Assembly (NCBI RefSeq): GCF_001507555.1
Contig: NZ_LQBO01000001.1
Span: forward strand, 62,001 to 126,000
Source: Thiomicrospira sp. XS5
GTDB taxonomy: Bacteria > Pseudomonadota > Gammaproteobacteria > Thiomicrospirales > Thiomicrospiraceae
Reading direction: 5' to 3'
Length of the DNA: 64,000 nucleotides
The notes below the pieces were generated by a model that saw only the letters and a program-made list of their open reading frames with translations, had not been told where the DNA came from and searched no databases. The position numbers and the translations under genes were made by a program. Shown here piece by piece: positions 17,765-26,353 of the stretch (position 1 is its first letter; every line of letters begins with the position of its first letter).

Positions 17765-17766
17765 CG

Positions 17767-18144
17767 ATGATTGATTATGACTTTTGGAAATTTTGGATTA
17801 CCGTCGCCAACTCAGTCGGCACTGTGTTATTGGCGGTGTGGCTTTTTGTGACCAACCGAAGCCGAGTGAACACCGCCCGCATTGATCGGCTGGAAGACCA
17901 TACCGATGGTCGAATCGATAAGTTAGAAGACCATGTCAATGAACGCATCGTCGAGCACGACAAGCGGTTAGAACGCATTGAAGAGCGTAACAAACACATG
18001 CCAACGCATGAAGATTTTAAACGGGTGCATGCCCGCCTAGACTCGCTTAGCGAAGAATACCGTCAGCTATCAGGTGAGTTTAAAGGCGCAAGCCATACCC
18101 TGAATTTAATCCATGAGTATCTGCTAAAAGAGGGAAAGAAATGA
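17767..18144 (+). CDS. DUF2730-like membrane/coiled-coil protein (Mu gp25-like)
   Basis: 125 residues: one N-terminal membrane helix (WITVANSVGTVLLAVWLFVT) followed by a long charged coiled-coil (about 32-120, LEDHTDGRIDKLEDHVNERIVEHDKRLERIEERN). The layout equals DUF2730/Mu gp25, located between lysis genes and gp26 in Mu. It may act as a spanin-like or lysis accessory protein; unproven. Confidence 0.75.
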   Translation: MIDYDFWKFWITVANSVGTVLLAVWLFVTNRSRVNTARIDRLEDHTDGRIDKLEDHVNERIVEHDKRLERIEERNKHMPTHEDFKRVHARLDSLSEEYRQLSGEFKGASHTLNLIHEYLLKEGKK

Positions 18145-18431
18145 GTTTTGAAGATTACACCATCACCCATGTGCGCCGGTTGATCCTGGAACAACTGGAG
18201 AAGGAAAACGACTACGCGCAAAACCAAATCGTCATGAAAGGCATTCTGAAGGCCTACGGCCAGACCCTGTCCACCGACCGAGTCATGACCGAATTCAACT
18301 GGCTGCAAGAACAAGGCCTGGTCACGCTGGACAGCTTCGGTGGCTTCACCGTCGCCCGCCTGACCGAACGCGGCCTAGACATCGCCACGGGTTCCGCTAT
18401 GTTGCCAGGTGTGGCTCGTAAAGGGGTGTGA
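18141..18431 (+). CDS. Mu gp26-like small protein
   Basis: 96 residues, overlapping the previous stop as ATGA. It resembles a winged helix (RRLILEQLEKENDYAQNQIVMKGILKAYGQTLSTDRVMTEFNWLQEQGLVTL ... VARLTERGLDIATG), the pattern of Mu gp26 / VpaChn25_0724-type proteins that precede the small terminase gene. Function unknown. Confidence 0.75.
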   Translation: MSFEDYTITHVRRLILEQLEKENDYAQNQIVMKGILKAYGQTLSTDRVMTEFNWLQEQGLVTLDSFGGFTVARLTERGLDIATGSAMLPGVARKGV

Positions 18432-18432
18432 G

Positions 18433-18549
18433 ATGGATAAAACTAATTTCGAGTTTGAGGAGTGGTTTGACCTCCTGAAATGCCTGGTGCTTGACTGTTC
18501 TGGAGTTAATTTCCGTGATGCCGACGAAATTTGCGCGGAGTACGAATAA
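18433..18549 (+). CDS. Short acidic ORF between gp26- and gp27-like genes
   Basis: 38 residues (MDKTNFEFEEWFDLL..., ending ICAEYE). It fits the operon exactly: start one base after the upstream stop, and its TAA overlaps the next ATG (TAATG). Weak GGTGTGAG precedes it. No family recognised, but the coupling to both neighbours supports translation. Confidence 0.5.
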   Translation: MDKTNFEFEEWFDLLKCLVLDCSGVNFRDADEICAEYE

Positions 18550-19112
18550 TGGCCCGAACATCCACTATCGAAAAACTCCCACAGGACATCCTCGACAAGC
18601 TCCAGGAGTTACTGCGCGATCCGCGCGTCAATCAACTGGACGCCACCGCGCGTATTAACGCCATCCTCGCCGAACAAGGCCATGACAAGGTATCCAAAAG
18701 CGCCGTCAATCGTTATGCCCAGCGCATGGCCAAGGTCGGCCAAAAGCTACAAGAAGCCCGCGAAGTCTCCAAAATGTTTATTGACCGCTTCGGTGAAGAC
18801 CAAACCGGCGAAGTCGGCAAGCTGGTCAACGAAATGGTGCGCACCCTCATTTTTGACATCACCCTGAAAATGCAAGGCGAAGCCATCGACCCCGACATGG
18901 CACCGGAACTGGCCAAGATGGTCAAAAACCTCGGCGACGCCATGAACAAACTCGAACAAGCCGCCGCAATCAATTCCAAACGTGAAAGAGAACTCAAGCA
19001 GCAGGCCGCCGAAGAACTCGCCCAAGCCGCTGAAAAACAAGCCAGCACGCAAAACGGCAGCATCACCCCTGAACAGCTACGCGACATCATAGCCGGAGCC
19101 TATGCCCGATGA
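18549..19112 (+). CDS. Small terminase subunit (DUF3486, Mu gp27-like)
   Basis: 187 residues. The N-terminal domain (STIEKLPQDILDKLQELLRDPRVNQLDATARINAIL ... VSKSAVNRYAQRM) is the DUF3486 HTH that recognises phage DNA; a helical C-terminal domain with a Glu/Ala/Gln-rich coiled coil follows. In Mu-like phages gp27 partners with the large terminase for headful packaging. Overlaps the next start by four bases. Confidence 0.88.
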   Translation: MARTSTIEKLPQDILDKLQELLRDPRVNQLDATARINAILAEQGHDKVSKSAVNRYAQRMAKVGQKLQEAREVSKMFIDRFGEDQTGEVGKLVNEMVRTLIFDITLKMQGEAIDPDMAPELAKMVKNLGDAMNKLEQAAAINSKRERELKQQAAEELAQAAEKQASTQNGSITPEQLRDIIAGAYAR

Positions 19113-20443
19113 CCAAGCCGTTGCTTTACCCTTACCAACAGGCCTGGCTTACCAATGCCAGTCGCTTTAAGGTCGGCATGTTTGCGCGTCAAACCGGCAA
19201 AACCTTTACCACCACACTGGAAATTGTGCTGGACATGCTGGAGGCCGAAGCCAATGGCAAAAAGACCCGCTGGGTCATTCTGAGCCGTGGCGAACGTCAA
19301 GCGCGTGAAGCGATGGAAGAAGGGATTAAAGTGCATTTAAACGCCCTGCAAATCGCCTTTGAAGCCTATGAGTCCGACTACTTCGAAGGCGTCCAGGCCA
19401 AGGCACTGGAAATAAAGCTACCAGGCGGCTCCCGCGTCACCGCCTTGCCAGCCAACCCGGACACCGCCCGTGGTTTCAGTGCCAATGTGTTCTTGGACGA
19501 ATTTGCATTTCATCAAGACAGTAAAAAGATTTGGAAGGCCCTGTTCCCCGTCATTTCCGCCGGTTGGAAGCTGCGCGTGGTCTCCACACCCAACGGCAAA
19601 GGCAACAAGTTTTATGAGCTGATGACCGGTGACGATGCCGAATGGTACCGCCAAACGGTTGATATTTATCAAGCGGTTAAGGACGGCCTGCCGCGAGACG
19701 TTGAGCAGCTTAAAAACGCCTTAAATGATGCCGATGCCTGGTCGCAGGAATTTGAGTTGCAGTGGCTGGACGAAGCGTCCGCCTGGTTGGATTATGAGCT
19801 AATTAATGCCGCTGAAGACCCACAATCCGGCCAGCCGGAACGCTACCAAAAATCACCTGTGTTTGTCGGGGTGGACATTGCCGCGCGTAACGACCTATTT
19901 GTGATCTGGGTGCTGGAAAAGGTGGGTGATGTTCTCTGGACCCGAGAAATCATCGAGCGCAAGCGTATTAGCTTTGCGGAGCAAGATTTGTTGCTGGCGG
20001 GTGTGTTTATGCGGTACCACGTATTGCGCTGCGCCATCGACCAGACCGGCATGGGCGAAAAGCCGGTTGAGGACGCCAAACGCAACCACGGTCAACACCG
20101 TGTGGAGGGTGTGCTCTTTACTAATGTCGCAAAACAACTGCTGGCCACCCAAGGAAAAGAGGTATTTGAAGACAAGAAAATTCGCATCCCGCAAGGCAAT
20201 ACTGCTTTGCGAGATGATTTACACAGTTTGCAAAAAATCCCCACCGCCACCGGAGGGGTGCGATTTGATGCCGACCGAACCGGCAACGGTCATGCCGACC
20301 GCACTTGGGCGTGCTTTTTAGCCATCCACGCGGCCACCCAACCACAATGGGAAGCCGACTGGACGCCCACCAAAGAACCCGAAGAAGTCACCGACACCGG
20401 CTATCGCGAAGATGGCCACTTTAGCAAACAAGGAGCCTGGTAA
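19109..20443 (+). CDS. Large terminase subunit (Mu gp28-like)
   Basis: 444 residues. The ATPase domain shows a Walker A variant ARQTGKT (about residues 28-34), the coupling segment PANPDTARGFSANV and Walker B VFLDEFAFH (about 128-136). The nuclease domain begins at FVGVDIAARNDLFVIWVLE (about 252) and contains AIDQTGMGEKPVED. It pumps DNA into the prohead and cuts it, for Mu-like phages with host DNA attached. It ends at the portal gene start. Confidence 0.93.
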   Translation: MTKPLLYPYQQAWLTNASRFKVGMFARQTGKTFTTTLEIVLDMLEAEANGKKTRWVILSRGERQAREAMEEGIKVHLNALQIAFEAYESDYFEGVQAKALEIKLPGGSRVTALPANPDTARGFSANVFLDEFAFHQDSKKIWKALFPVISAGWKLRVVSTPNGKGNKFYELMTGDDAEWYRQTVDIYQAVKDGLPRDVEQLKNALNDADAWSQEFELQWLDEASAWLDYELINAAEDPQSGQPERYQKSPVFVGVDIAARNDLFVIWVLEKVGDVLWTREIIERKRISFAEQDLLLAGVFMRYHVLRCAIDQTGMGEKPVEDAKRNHGQHRVEGVLFTNVAKQLLATQGKEVFEDKKIRIPQGNTALRDDLHSLQKIPTATGGVRFDADRTGNGHADRTWACFLAIHAATQPQWEADWTPTKEPEEVTDTGYREDGHFSKQGAW

Positions 20444-22047
20444 TGACCAAAAGTAACATCATCGATCCCCGCACCGGTCAGCCGTTTGAAAAAGAAGTCT
20501 TTGCCACAGTGCAAACCGATGAGGCCAAAATCTCTGGCCTGCACCAGCGTTATGACAACCATCCATCCAGCGGTTTGACACCCTATAAGTTGGCGCAAAT
20601 CATGACCAACGCCGAACAGCATCAGTTGACCGAGCAAGCCGAACTGGCCGCTGACATGGAAGAAAAAGACGGTCACCTGTTTGCCGAACTGCAAAAACGC
20701 AAGCTGGCGCTGACCACCGTGCAATGGCAAATCAAGCCGCCGCGCAATGCCACTCAGGCCGAAACCACGGCGGCCGAATGGCTGGCGGAACGGCTGGATC
20801 ATCTCGACATGGCGGAGGTGGTCATGGACATGGCCGACGCCATTCTAAAAGGGTATTCCGCGCAAACGATTGAATGGTCACTGGTCGAAGGTGATCAAAT
20901 CCCCGTGTCACTCGATTGGGTACCGCAGTCATGGTTTATGACGGCGCAATCAGACAAAAACAAGCTGCAACTCATTGGCGATGACGGCCAAGGTCAAGAC
21001 CTATGGCCGGGCGGCTGGGTGCTGCACCACCACAAATCCAAATCCGGCTATTTGGGGCGCGCCGGGCTGGTGCGCACGCTGGCCTGGCCGTATTTGTTCA
21101 AAAACTACAGCCTGCGCGATCTGGCCGAGTTTCTTGAGATTTATGGTTTGCCACTGCGCCTCGGCAAATACCCGGCCGGTGCCACGGATGCGGAAAAGTC
21201 CAAGCTGCTGCAAGCCGTGGTGGAGATCGGGCATAATGCCGCCGGTATCATCCCCGACAGCATGGCGCTGGAATTCCAAGAGGCCGCCAAAGGCCAGGCC
21301 GATCCGTTTCTGGCCTTAATGACCTGGGCGGAGCGCACCACTTCAAAAGCCATCCTGGGCGGAACCTTAACATCTGGTACCGACGGCGGTGGTGCTTATG
21401 CTCTAGGCGAAGTCCACAACGAAGTGCGTTATGACATCCGTGACGCCGACCTACGCCAGATCGCCAACACCCTCACGCGTGATTTGCTCTGGCCAATGGT
21501 CGCCTTCAACTTGCCGGGCATACCAAACTTTTACCGCTGCCCGCGTTTTGAATTTACGACCGAAGAGGCCGAGGACATCAAGCATCTGTCCGAAGCTTTG
21601 CCAGGCCTGCAACAACTCGGCATGCGGATCAGCCGCACCTGGCTGCACAAGCAAACTCAGATCCCGGAACCGGAAGATGATGACGATGTGTTGCAGCCTG
21701 CAATACAGTCACAGCAACAGGCCGAACTCACTCGCCAAGACCATCAAGGCTGCCAGTGTGACGGTTGTCGCACGGTGGCACTCACCGAGCAACCGCAACC
21801 GGTCACGCCAGCCGACCAAATATCGGATCAACTGCAATCTGAAGCCGACCCTTTGCAAACGGATCTGATTGAACAGCTGCGCTCCCTGGTCGAAAACGCC
21901 GAGAGCTTTGAGGCTATGCAACAAGGCTTGATGCATCTGGCCAATCAGGACATGAGCAAAATGGCCGACTTAATGGCGCAAGCCATGGTATTAGCCGAAT
22001 TGCAAGGCCGTTACGACGTCTTTGACGAAGCCATAACAGGCGTTTAA
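20443..22047 (+). CDS. Portal protein (DUF935, Mu gp29-like)
   Basis: 534 residues. DUF935 signatures: the N-terminus NIIDPRTGQPF, LTPYKLAQIM, the portal core VMDMADAILKGYSAQTIEWS, GWVLHHHKSKSGYLGRAGLVRTLAWPYLFKNYSLRDLAEFLEIYGLPLRLGKY, and ILGGTLTSGTDGGGAYALGEVHNEVR. It forms the dodecameric DNA entry ring of the capsid. The start codon follows the terminase stop directly (TAATG). Confidence 0.94.
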   Translation: MTKSNIIDPRTGQPFEKEVFATVQTDEAKISGLHQRYDNHPSSGLTPYKLAQIMTNAEQHQLTEQAELAADMEEKDGHLFAELQKRKLALTTVQWQIKPPRNATQAETTAAEWLAERLDHLDMAEVVMDMADAILKGYSAQTIEWSLVEGDQIPVSLDWVPQSWFMTAQSDKNKLQLIGDDGQGQDLWPGGWVLHHHKSKSGYLGRAGLVRTLAWPYLFKNYSLRDLAEFLEIYGLPLRLGKYPAGATDAEKSKLLQAVVEIGHNAAGIIPDSMALEFQEAAKGQADPFLALMTWAERTTSKAILGGTLTSGTDGGGAYALGEVHNEVRYDIRDADLRQIANTLTRDLLWPMVAFNLPGIPNFYRCPRFEFTTEEAEDIKHLSEALPGLQQLGMRISRTWLHKQTQIPEPEDDDDVLQPAIQSQQQAELTRQDHQGCQCDGCRTVALTEQPQPVTPADQISDQLQSEADPLQTDLIEQLRSLVENAESFEAMQQGLMHLANQDMSKMADLMAQAMVLAELQGRYDVFDEAITGV

Positions 22048-22058
22048 ACGGGGTTAAA

Positions 22059-23279
22059 ATGGCGAAAGAAAAAAAAGCAAAATACGGTTCGATTCAATTT
22101 CAGGAAAAAATAGACTTTTTCAAAAATAAGTTGCGGCTGCCAATCGCCACCTGGTCGGATATTTGGGAGCAGCAGCACGCCAAGGCCTTTGTGGTAGCCG
22201 GAGCCATGAAAGATGATCTACTCGCGGACTTTCAAACAGCCATCGCCAAAGGCATTGCGGGTGAAAGCACCTTGGAAGACTTCCGTTCCGACTTCGATGC
22301 CATCGTCAAAAAACACGGCTGGAGCTACAACGGCGGGCGCAATTGGCGCACGCGGGTGATTTATGACACCAATTTACGCACCGCTTATGCCGCCGGTCGT
22401 TACAAACAAATGCAACAGATCAAGCGTTCGCGGCCGTACTGGCAATACAAGCACTCCATCGCCGTTGAAAATGCCCGTGAAAAACACATGGCATGGGATG
22501 GGATGGTTCTAAAAGCCGATGACCCTTGGTGGGACGTGCATTACCCGCCCAACGGCTGGGGCTGTCAATGCTATGTGCGGACCCTCTCCGAGCGTGATCT
22601 GGAACGCAAAGGCCTGAAGGTCTCAAAGGCACCGGAAACCGTTTGGACAGATAAGACCGTCGGCGTACGCACCAACCCACGCACCGTCAAGGTTGCCGAC
22701 GGAGTGGATGCAGGCTTTGCTTATAACCCTGGAAAAGCCGCTTGGGGCGAAACCATGCAGCAACGCGCCTACGATGAAGCCAAGGCCAAATTTGCCAACC
22801 AGAAAATCTGGCAACCGATGATTCTGACGACTTGGGCGGAATACAACCGCCCACAAGACGTACCGCTTACACCCTATAATCCACCAGAAGGTTTAGACTT
22901 AAATATGGATAAGTCCGCCATGTTGGAGCAATTGATTGGTGGAAAGGAAAAAGTGTTTGATATTGCGGGACATCCAGTGCTCATTAACGCGAAATTCCTT
23001 GCTGACCATCTAAAAGATAATCGGGCTATCTATTTGCCTATGATGGTAGAGAGTTTGATTGCGCCTTATGAGGTGTGGCAGAACTTTGAAGTTAATACAA
23101 TCAATGGCTCAGTCGGTTTACGGCGACGCATTATCAGTGCCTATGAATATAGAGGGAAATCGATTTATATCGTCCTGAATGTTGATAACGGCGTTTTAAC
23201 AGGCTGGACAATGGTCCCTGTTAAACCGAAACAGCTAAATAAAGAAAGAGTTGGGGAGCTAATTAAAGCGGAGGAATGA
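22059..23279 (+). CDS. MuF-type minor head protein fused to a C-terminal PBECR-like nuclease domain
   Basis: 406 residues. Residues about 1-230 are the MuF / SPP1 gp7 head morphogenesis domain (RVIYDTNLRTAYAAGRYKQM, YKHSIAVENAREKHMAWDG, HYPPNGWGCQCYVRTLSERDL). After a linker, residues about 275-406 form a separate domain beginning DMDKSAMLEQLIGG and containing VFDIAGHPVLINAKFLADHL, RAIYLPMMVESLIAPYEVWQNF, RRRIISAYEYRGKSIYIVLNVDNGVLTGWTMVP. This pattern fits the phage Barnase-EndoU-ColicinE5/D-RelE-like nuclease group often fused to MuF. The domain's DNA is more AT-rich than the MuF half, suggesting recent swapping. A toxin delivered with the virion is the usual proposal; unproven here. Confidence 0.85.
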   Translation: MAKEKKAKYGSIQFQEKIDFFKNKLRLPIATWSDIWEQQHAKAFVVAGAMKDDLLADFQTAIAKGIAGESTLEDFRSDFDAIVKKHGWSYNGGRNWRTRVIYDTNLRTAYAAGRYKQMQQIKRSRPYWQYKHSIAVENAREKHMAWDGMVLKADDPWWDVHYPPNGWGCQCYVRTLSERDLERKGLKVSKAPETVWTDKTVGVRTNPRTVKVADGVDAGFAYNPGKAAWGETMQQRAYDEAKAKFANQKIWQPMILTTWAEYNRPQDVPLTPYNPPEGLDLNMDKSAMLEQLIGGKEKVFDIAGHPVLINAKFLADHLKDNRAIYLPMMVESLIAPYEVWQNFEVNTINGSVGLRRRIISAYEYRGKSIYIVLNVDNGVLTGWTMVPVKPKQLNKERVGELIKAEE

Positions 23280-23387
23280 GAGGGGCATGGGTGCATCCAC
23301 CCCCCACTCGATAATTAACTTATCGCTATGCACAGCAAGCTAACTACCCAGCTGTTTATAGATTAACGCATCTGAAGGAAAAATACA
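23280..23387. other. Short intergenic gap after MuF gene
   Basis: 108 bp with no gene. I looked for an immunity gene for the nuclease domain and found none here. A GAAGGAA ribosome site for the next gene is at the end. Confidence 0.5.
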
Positions 23388-23873
23388 ATGGCAGGCATCA
23401 AAATCGAAGTTGATGATAAGGCGGTCACAAAAGCGCTGGCGAATCTGGCCGGCATGGATTTGGCAGAAGCGCTCAAAGGTATTGGTGAAACCCTGATTGA
23501 CAACACCAGAGATCGGCTCGAAGACGGTGTGGATGTTAACGGCAAGGCCTTTGCCCCTTTATCGCCCGTGACCATCGCGCGCAAAAAACGCAACAAAGAT
23601 AAGATCCTGATCGGGCGCGGCGACTTGCACCGTGAACTGGCCTATCAATTGGTGAATGGCGGTACCGGCTTGGAATTCGGTTCCGATCGTAAATATGCCG
23701 CTGTCCACCAGTTCGGAGCCAAGCAAGGTGCCTTCGGACGCAGCAAACGAAACGGCCCCATCCCATGGGGCAATATCCCTGCCCGTCCGTTTATCGGATT
23801 GGCGCAACAAGATGAAGACGAAATACTCGACAACCTGACACATTTTATTGAAAAACAACTCGACGCAAAATAA
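23388..23873 (+). CDS. Virion morphogenesis protein (Mu gpG-like)
   Basis: 161 residues. The phage virion morphogenesis / tail completion family shows IDNTRDRLEDGVDVNGKAFAPLSPVTIARKKR, then ILIGRGDLHRELAYQLVNGGTGLEFGSDRKYAAVHQFG and IPARPFIGLAQQDEDEIL, all visible. In Mu, G sits between the F (gp30) head gene and the I protease gene, the same place as here. Confidence 0.92.
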   Translation: MAGIKIEVDDKAVTKALANLAGMDLAEALKGIGETLIDNTRDRLEDGVDVNGKAFAPLSPVTIARKKRNKDKILIGRGDLHRELAYQLVNGGTGLEFGSDRKYAAVHQFGAKQGAFGRSKRNGPIPWGNIPARPFIGLAQQDEDEILDNLTHFIEKQLDAK

Positions 23874-24233
23874 AGCCCATACAGGCACGTTTTCAATTTT
23901 TAGCGGTCAATACAGGTGTTTACGGTTTAAATCAAATTTGGACGCATTTCAGTTGAATTTGGACGGCACCCAAAAACCATTCCCGAACCACAAAACACGC
24001 CAAGCCAAAATAAAGCGATTTAAGCCACGAAAAACCAAAACCTAACCAACGCCATCAATTCAGTTTATTTAAACGTGTCACGAAAAATTTAAACGTGTTT
24101 TGCGCGCCTTTATCACCCTGAGCGCCCACTCGGTCACCCTGAGCGTCCTCTCTGTCACCCTGAGCGAAGCCGAAGGGTCTTAATCCGACACGCACTCCCT
24201 CAAAAAAACGTGTCATCCTGAGCGAGAAAACGC
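23874..24233. repeat. Noncoding gap with TCACCCTGAGCG-type repeats
   Basis: No gene. TCACCCTGAGCG occurs at 24113-24124, 24134-24145 and 24155-24166, the last followed by AAGCCGAAGGGTCT, which can pair with ACCCT to form a hairpin; a variant TCATCCTGAGCG is at 24213-24224. TTTAAACGTGT also repeats near 24068 and 24089. The same element recurs at 29580-29626. This is a widely dispersed bacterial intergenic hairpin element; here it fills a gap inside the late region. Confidence 0.7.
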
Positions 24234-24301
24234 CAAAAAACTTCTCAAACGCTTGAAATAACATCAAAATCACGCGCCCCTAAACTGGAGGCATGAAGAC
24301 A
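24234..24301 (+). promoter_or_regulatory. Putative late promoter block, copy 2
   Basis: Near-repeat of 16738-16805: the same leading block with TCAA-ACGC-TTGA, an equally long but diverged 21-base spacer, then CTAAACTGGAGGCATGAAG with the protease start. Conserved blocks around a diverged spacer of fixed length point to a promoter or activator site (inference). Confidence 0.55.
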
Positions 24302-25420
24302 AAACACACACAAATCGCCATTGCCTGCCTGAGTCTGGATTTAATGCCGGAAGCCTCTGGCGGCGCTCGCGTGACCGCCACCACGCCACCCATTGACATC
24401 CAGCTCACCCCGGCGGGCTATTTCCGCGCGGGTGATGGCCGCCCGGCGGATGCACCACAAGGCTGGTACATTGATCACAATATCGCCATCCAGCTGATCG
24501 CCGACGTCGCCCTGTCACAAAACGACCTTGTCATTGACTACGAACACCAAACTTTGCATAAAGAGCGCAACGGCCAGCCAGCACCAGCCGCCGGTTGGTT
24601 TAAACGCCTGGAATGGCGTGCCACTGGCGACAACCCAGGCCTTTGGGCGGTGGGCGTCAAGTGGACCGACCCTGCCAAAGCCGCCATCCTAAGTGGCCAG
24701 TATCGCTATCTGTCCCCGGTCTTTACTTATCAACCGCAAACCGGCCACATTACCGCCGTCAAAATGGCCGCCATCACCAATTCGCCAGGCCTGGACGGTT
24801 TGCAAGCCCTCGCCGATTTATCGCTGGATCACTATCTGCAATGCACCCAAAACACCCATAACTCATCCACAAAACAGGAGGTAACCCCCATGTGGAAAGC
24901 ACTCTTGGCCAAGCTTGGCCTGCCAGAAACGGCAACTGAAGACGAAGCCATGGCGGCGTTAACCGCCATCCAGACCAAGGCCGACAAAGCCGAGGAATAC
25001 GAACCCAAAATCACCGCTTTGACCGAGCAGGTCACAACATTGCAAGCCGCCGAGCCTGATCCGGCCAAGTTTGTGCCGGTCGAAGTCGTCAACGGTCTCA
25101 AAACCGAACTGGCGGCCTTAACGCAAGAACAAGCCGCCGCATCAGTGGACACCACGGTTGCCAAGGCCATTGAAGACGGCCTGTTACGCCCGGTTGAAAA
25201 AGGCTGGGCCACAAAACTCGGTCAGTCCAATATGGCCGCGCTCACTGAATACATCGGCAACCAAGCCCCCATTGCTGCTTTAGCCGCTAAACAGGCCGAT
25301 CCCGGAACGCCGACACCATCCAAAACCGCCGCGCTGACAGATAATCAAAAATCAGTCGCTCGAGCATTTGGTTTGACGGACGCAGAGTTTAAGCAAACCC
25401 TTAACGAATATGGAGAATAA
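24293..25420 (+). CDS. Prohead protease with C-terminal scaffold (Mu I/Z-like)
   Basis: 375 residues with TGGAGG upstream. The protease half (about 1-185) matches Mu gpI: PPIDIQLTPAGYFRAGDGRPADAPQGWYIDH, VIDYEHQTLH, AAGWFKRLEWR, AILSGQYRYLSPVF. The active-site His-Glu region (YEHQT) and the RYLSPVF serine motif are present. The C-terminal half is a helical scaffold ending AFGLTDAEFKQTLNEYGE. As in Mu, the scaffold is likely also made alone from an internal start (see 24890). It matures the prohead around the T-like capsid protein encoded next. Confidence 0.92.
   Translation: MKTKHTQIAIACLSLDLMPEASGGARVTATTPPIDIQLTPAGYFRAGDGRPADAPQGWYIDHNIAIQLIADVALSQNDLVIDYEHQTLHKERNGQPAPAAGWFKRLEWRATGDNPGLWAVGVKWTDPAKAAILSGQYRYLSPVFTYQPQTGHITAVKMAAITNSPGLDGLQALADLSLDHYLQCTQNTHNSSTKQEVTPMWKALLAKLGLPETATEDEAMAALTAIQTKADKAEEYEPKITALTEQVTTLQAAEPDPAKFVPVEVVNGLKTELAALTQEQAAASVDTTVAKAIEDGLLRPVEKGWATKLGQSNMAALTEYIGNQAPIAALAAKQADPGTPTPSKTAALTDNQKSVARAFGLTDAEFKQTLNEYGE
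24890..25420 (+). CDS. Nested scaffold protein from internal start (Mu Z-like)
   Basis: 176 residues in the same frame as the protease. An internal ATG (MWKALLAKLGLPETATEDEAM) lies eight bases after a strong CAGGAGGT ribosome site (24875-24882), an arrangement seen for Mu gpZ inside gpI. The product is a coiled-coil assembly scaffold (EEYEPKITALTEQVTTLQA). Internal initiation is inferred from the site strength. Confidence 0.75.
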   Translation: MWKALLAKLGLPETATEDEAMAALTAIQTKADKAEEYEPKITALTEQVTTLQAAEPDPAKFVPVEVVNGLKTELAALTQEQAAASVDTTVAKAIEDGLLRPVEKGWATKLGQSNMAALTEYIGNQAPIAALAAKQADPGTPTPSKTAALTDNQKSVARAFGLTDAEFKQTLNEYGE

Positions 25421-25422
25421 AT

Positions 25423-26337
25423 ATGGCTATTGTTAATCCAGAAGTTTTAGCATCAATCAACGCTCAGTTTAAAAAAGACTGGAACGATGCTTTTAATGCC
25501 GTAAAAACCAATCACGAAGATTTTACGATGGTCATTCCATCCAGTAGTGCATCAAACGACTATGGATGGATTGGAAGTCTGGGCGACATCCGTGAATGGT
25601 TGGGTGATCGCGTTGTCAATGATTTGAGTGTACATACTTACAGTATCAAGAACAAAGACTTTGAATTAACGCATGGCGTTAAGAAAACCGACATTGAAGA
25701 TGACAATCTAGGGACGGCTCAATATATCTTCAGAGGTCATGGTAAAAAGTTTGGGGAATTCCCAGGCAAGATGTCTTGGAACATTCTAAAAGATGGTTTT
25801 ACTCACGTTTGTTACGACGGGCAGTATTTCTTTGATACCGATCACCCGGTTTATCCAAATTCAGACGGAACCGGTGTTGCAGATACGGTCTCCAACATCC
25901 AATCCGGTGCCGGAGCGTCTCCACTTTGGGTTCTCATTGACACGAGCCAAATCCTTTTGCCTGTAGTTTGGCAGGATCGTAAAAAACCTGTGTTTACAGC
26001 GATGACTAAACTTGATGATGAAACTGTATTTACAGCAAACAACTTCCGATGGGGTACGGATAGCCGTGGTAACTCTGGCCTGTCCTTATGGCAATTAGCT
26101 TATGCATCAAAAGAACCGCTAACGCGGGAAAATGCCGATGCCAATATCTTGGCTATGGAAGCATTTAAAGCTGATGGTGGTGAAAAGCTTGGTATTACGG
26201 TAACACATTGCCTAGTTAGTCCTGAAAATTATACCGCAGCAGTTGAAGTATTCGAAAACGAGTACATCGATTCGGTTGCTAAAACCAAAAATCCATATTA
26301 CGGCAAAATCAAAGTAATCAAATCACCTACCTGGTAA
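25423..26337 (+). CDS. Major capsid protein (Mu T-like)
   Basis: 304 residues. Mu gpT family features: VLASINAQFKKDWNDAFNAVK, IGSLGDIREWLGDRVVNDLSVHTYSIKNKDFELTHGVKKTDIEDDNLGTAQ, YDGQYFFDTDHPV and the C-terminal TKNPYYGKIKVI. HK97-fold subunit of the icosahedral head. Follows the protease-scaffold gene by two bases. Codon use is slightly more AT-rich than that of its neighbours. Confidence 0.95.
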   Translation: MAIVNPEVLASINAQFKKDWNDAFNAVKTNHEDFTMVIPSSSASNDYGWIGSLGDIREWLGDRVVNDLSVHTYSIKNKDFELTHGVKKTDIEDDNLGTAQYIFRGHGKKFGEFPGKMSWNILKDGFTHVCYDGQYFFDTDHPVYPNSDGTGVADTVSNIQSGAGASPLWVLIDTSQILLPVVWQDRKKPVFTAMTKLDDETVFTANNFRWGTDSRGNSGLSLWQLAYASKEPLTRENADANILAMEAFKADGGEKLGITVTHCLVSPENYTAAVEVFENEYIDSVAKTKNPYYGKIKVIKSPTW

Positions 26338-26353
26338 GTAATGGAGATAAGTC

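Noticed and set aside
23848-24045. 65-codon rightward frame after the virion morphogenesis gene
   Set aside because: Starts inside the previous gene, low-complexity basic translation, no ribosome site.
24055-24273. 72-codon leftward frame in the repeat-filled gap
   Set aside because: Made of the TCACCCTGAGCG repeats (reads as repeated AQGD-type residues), so an artefact of the element.
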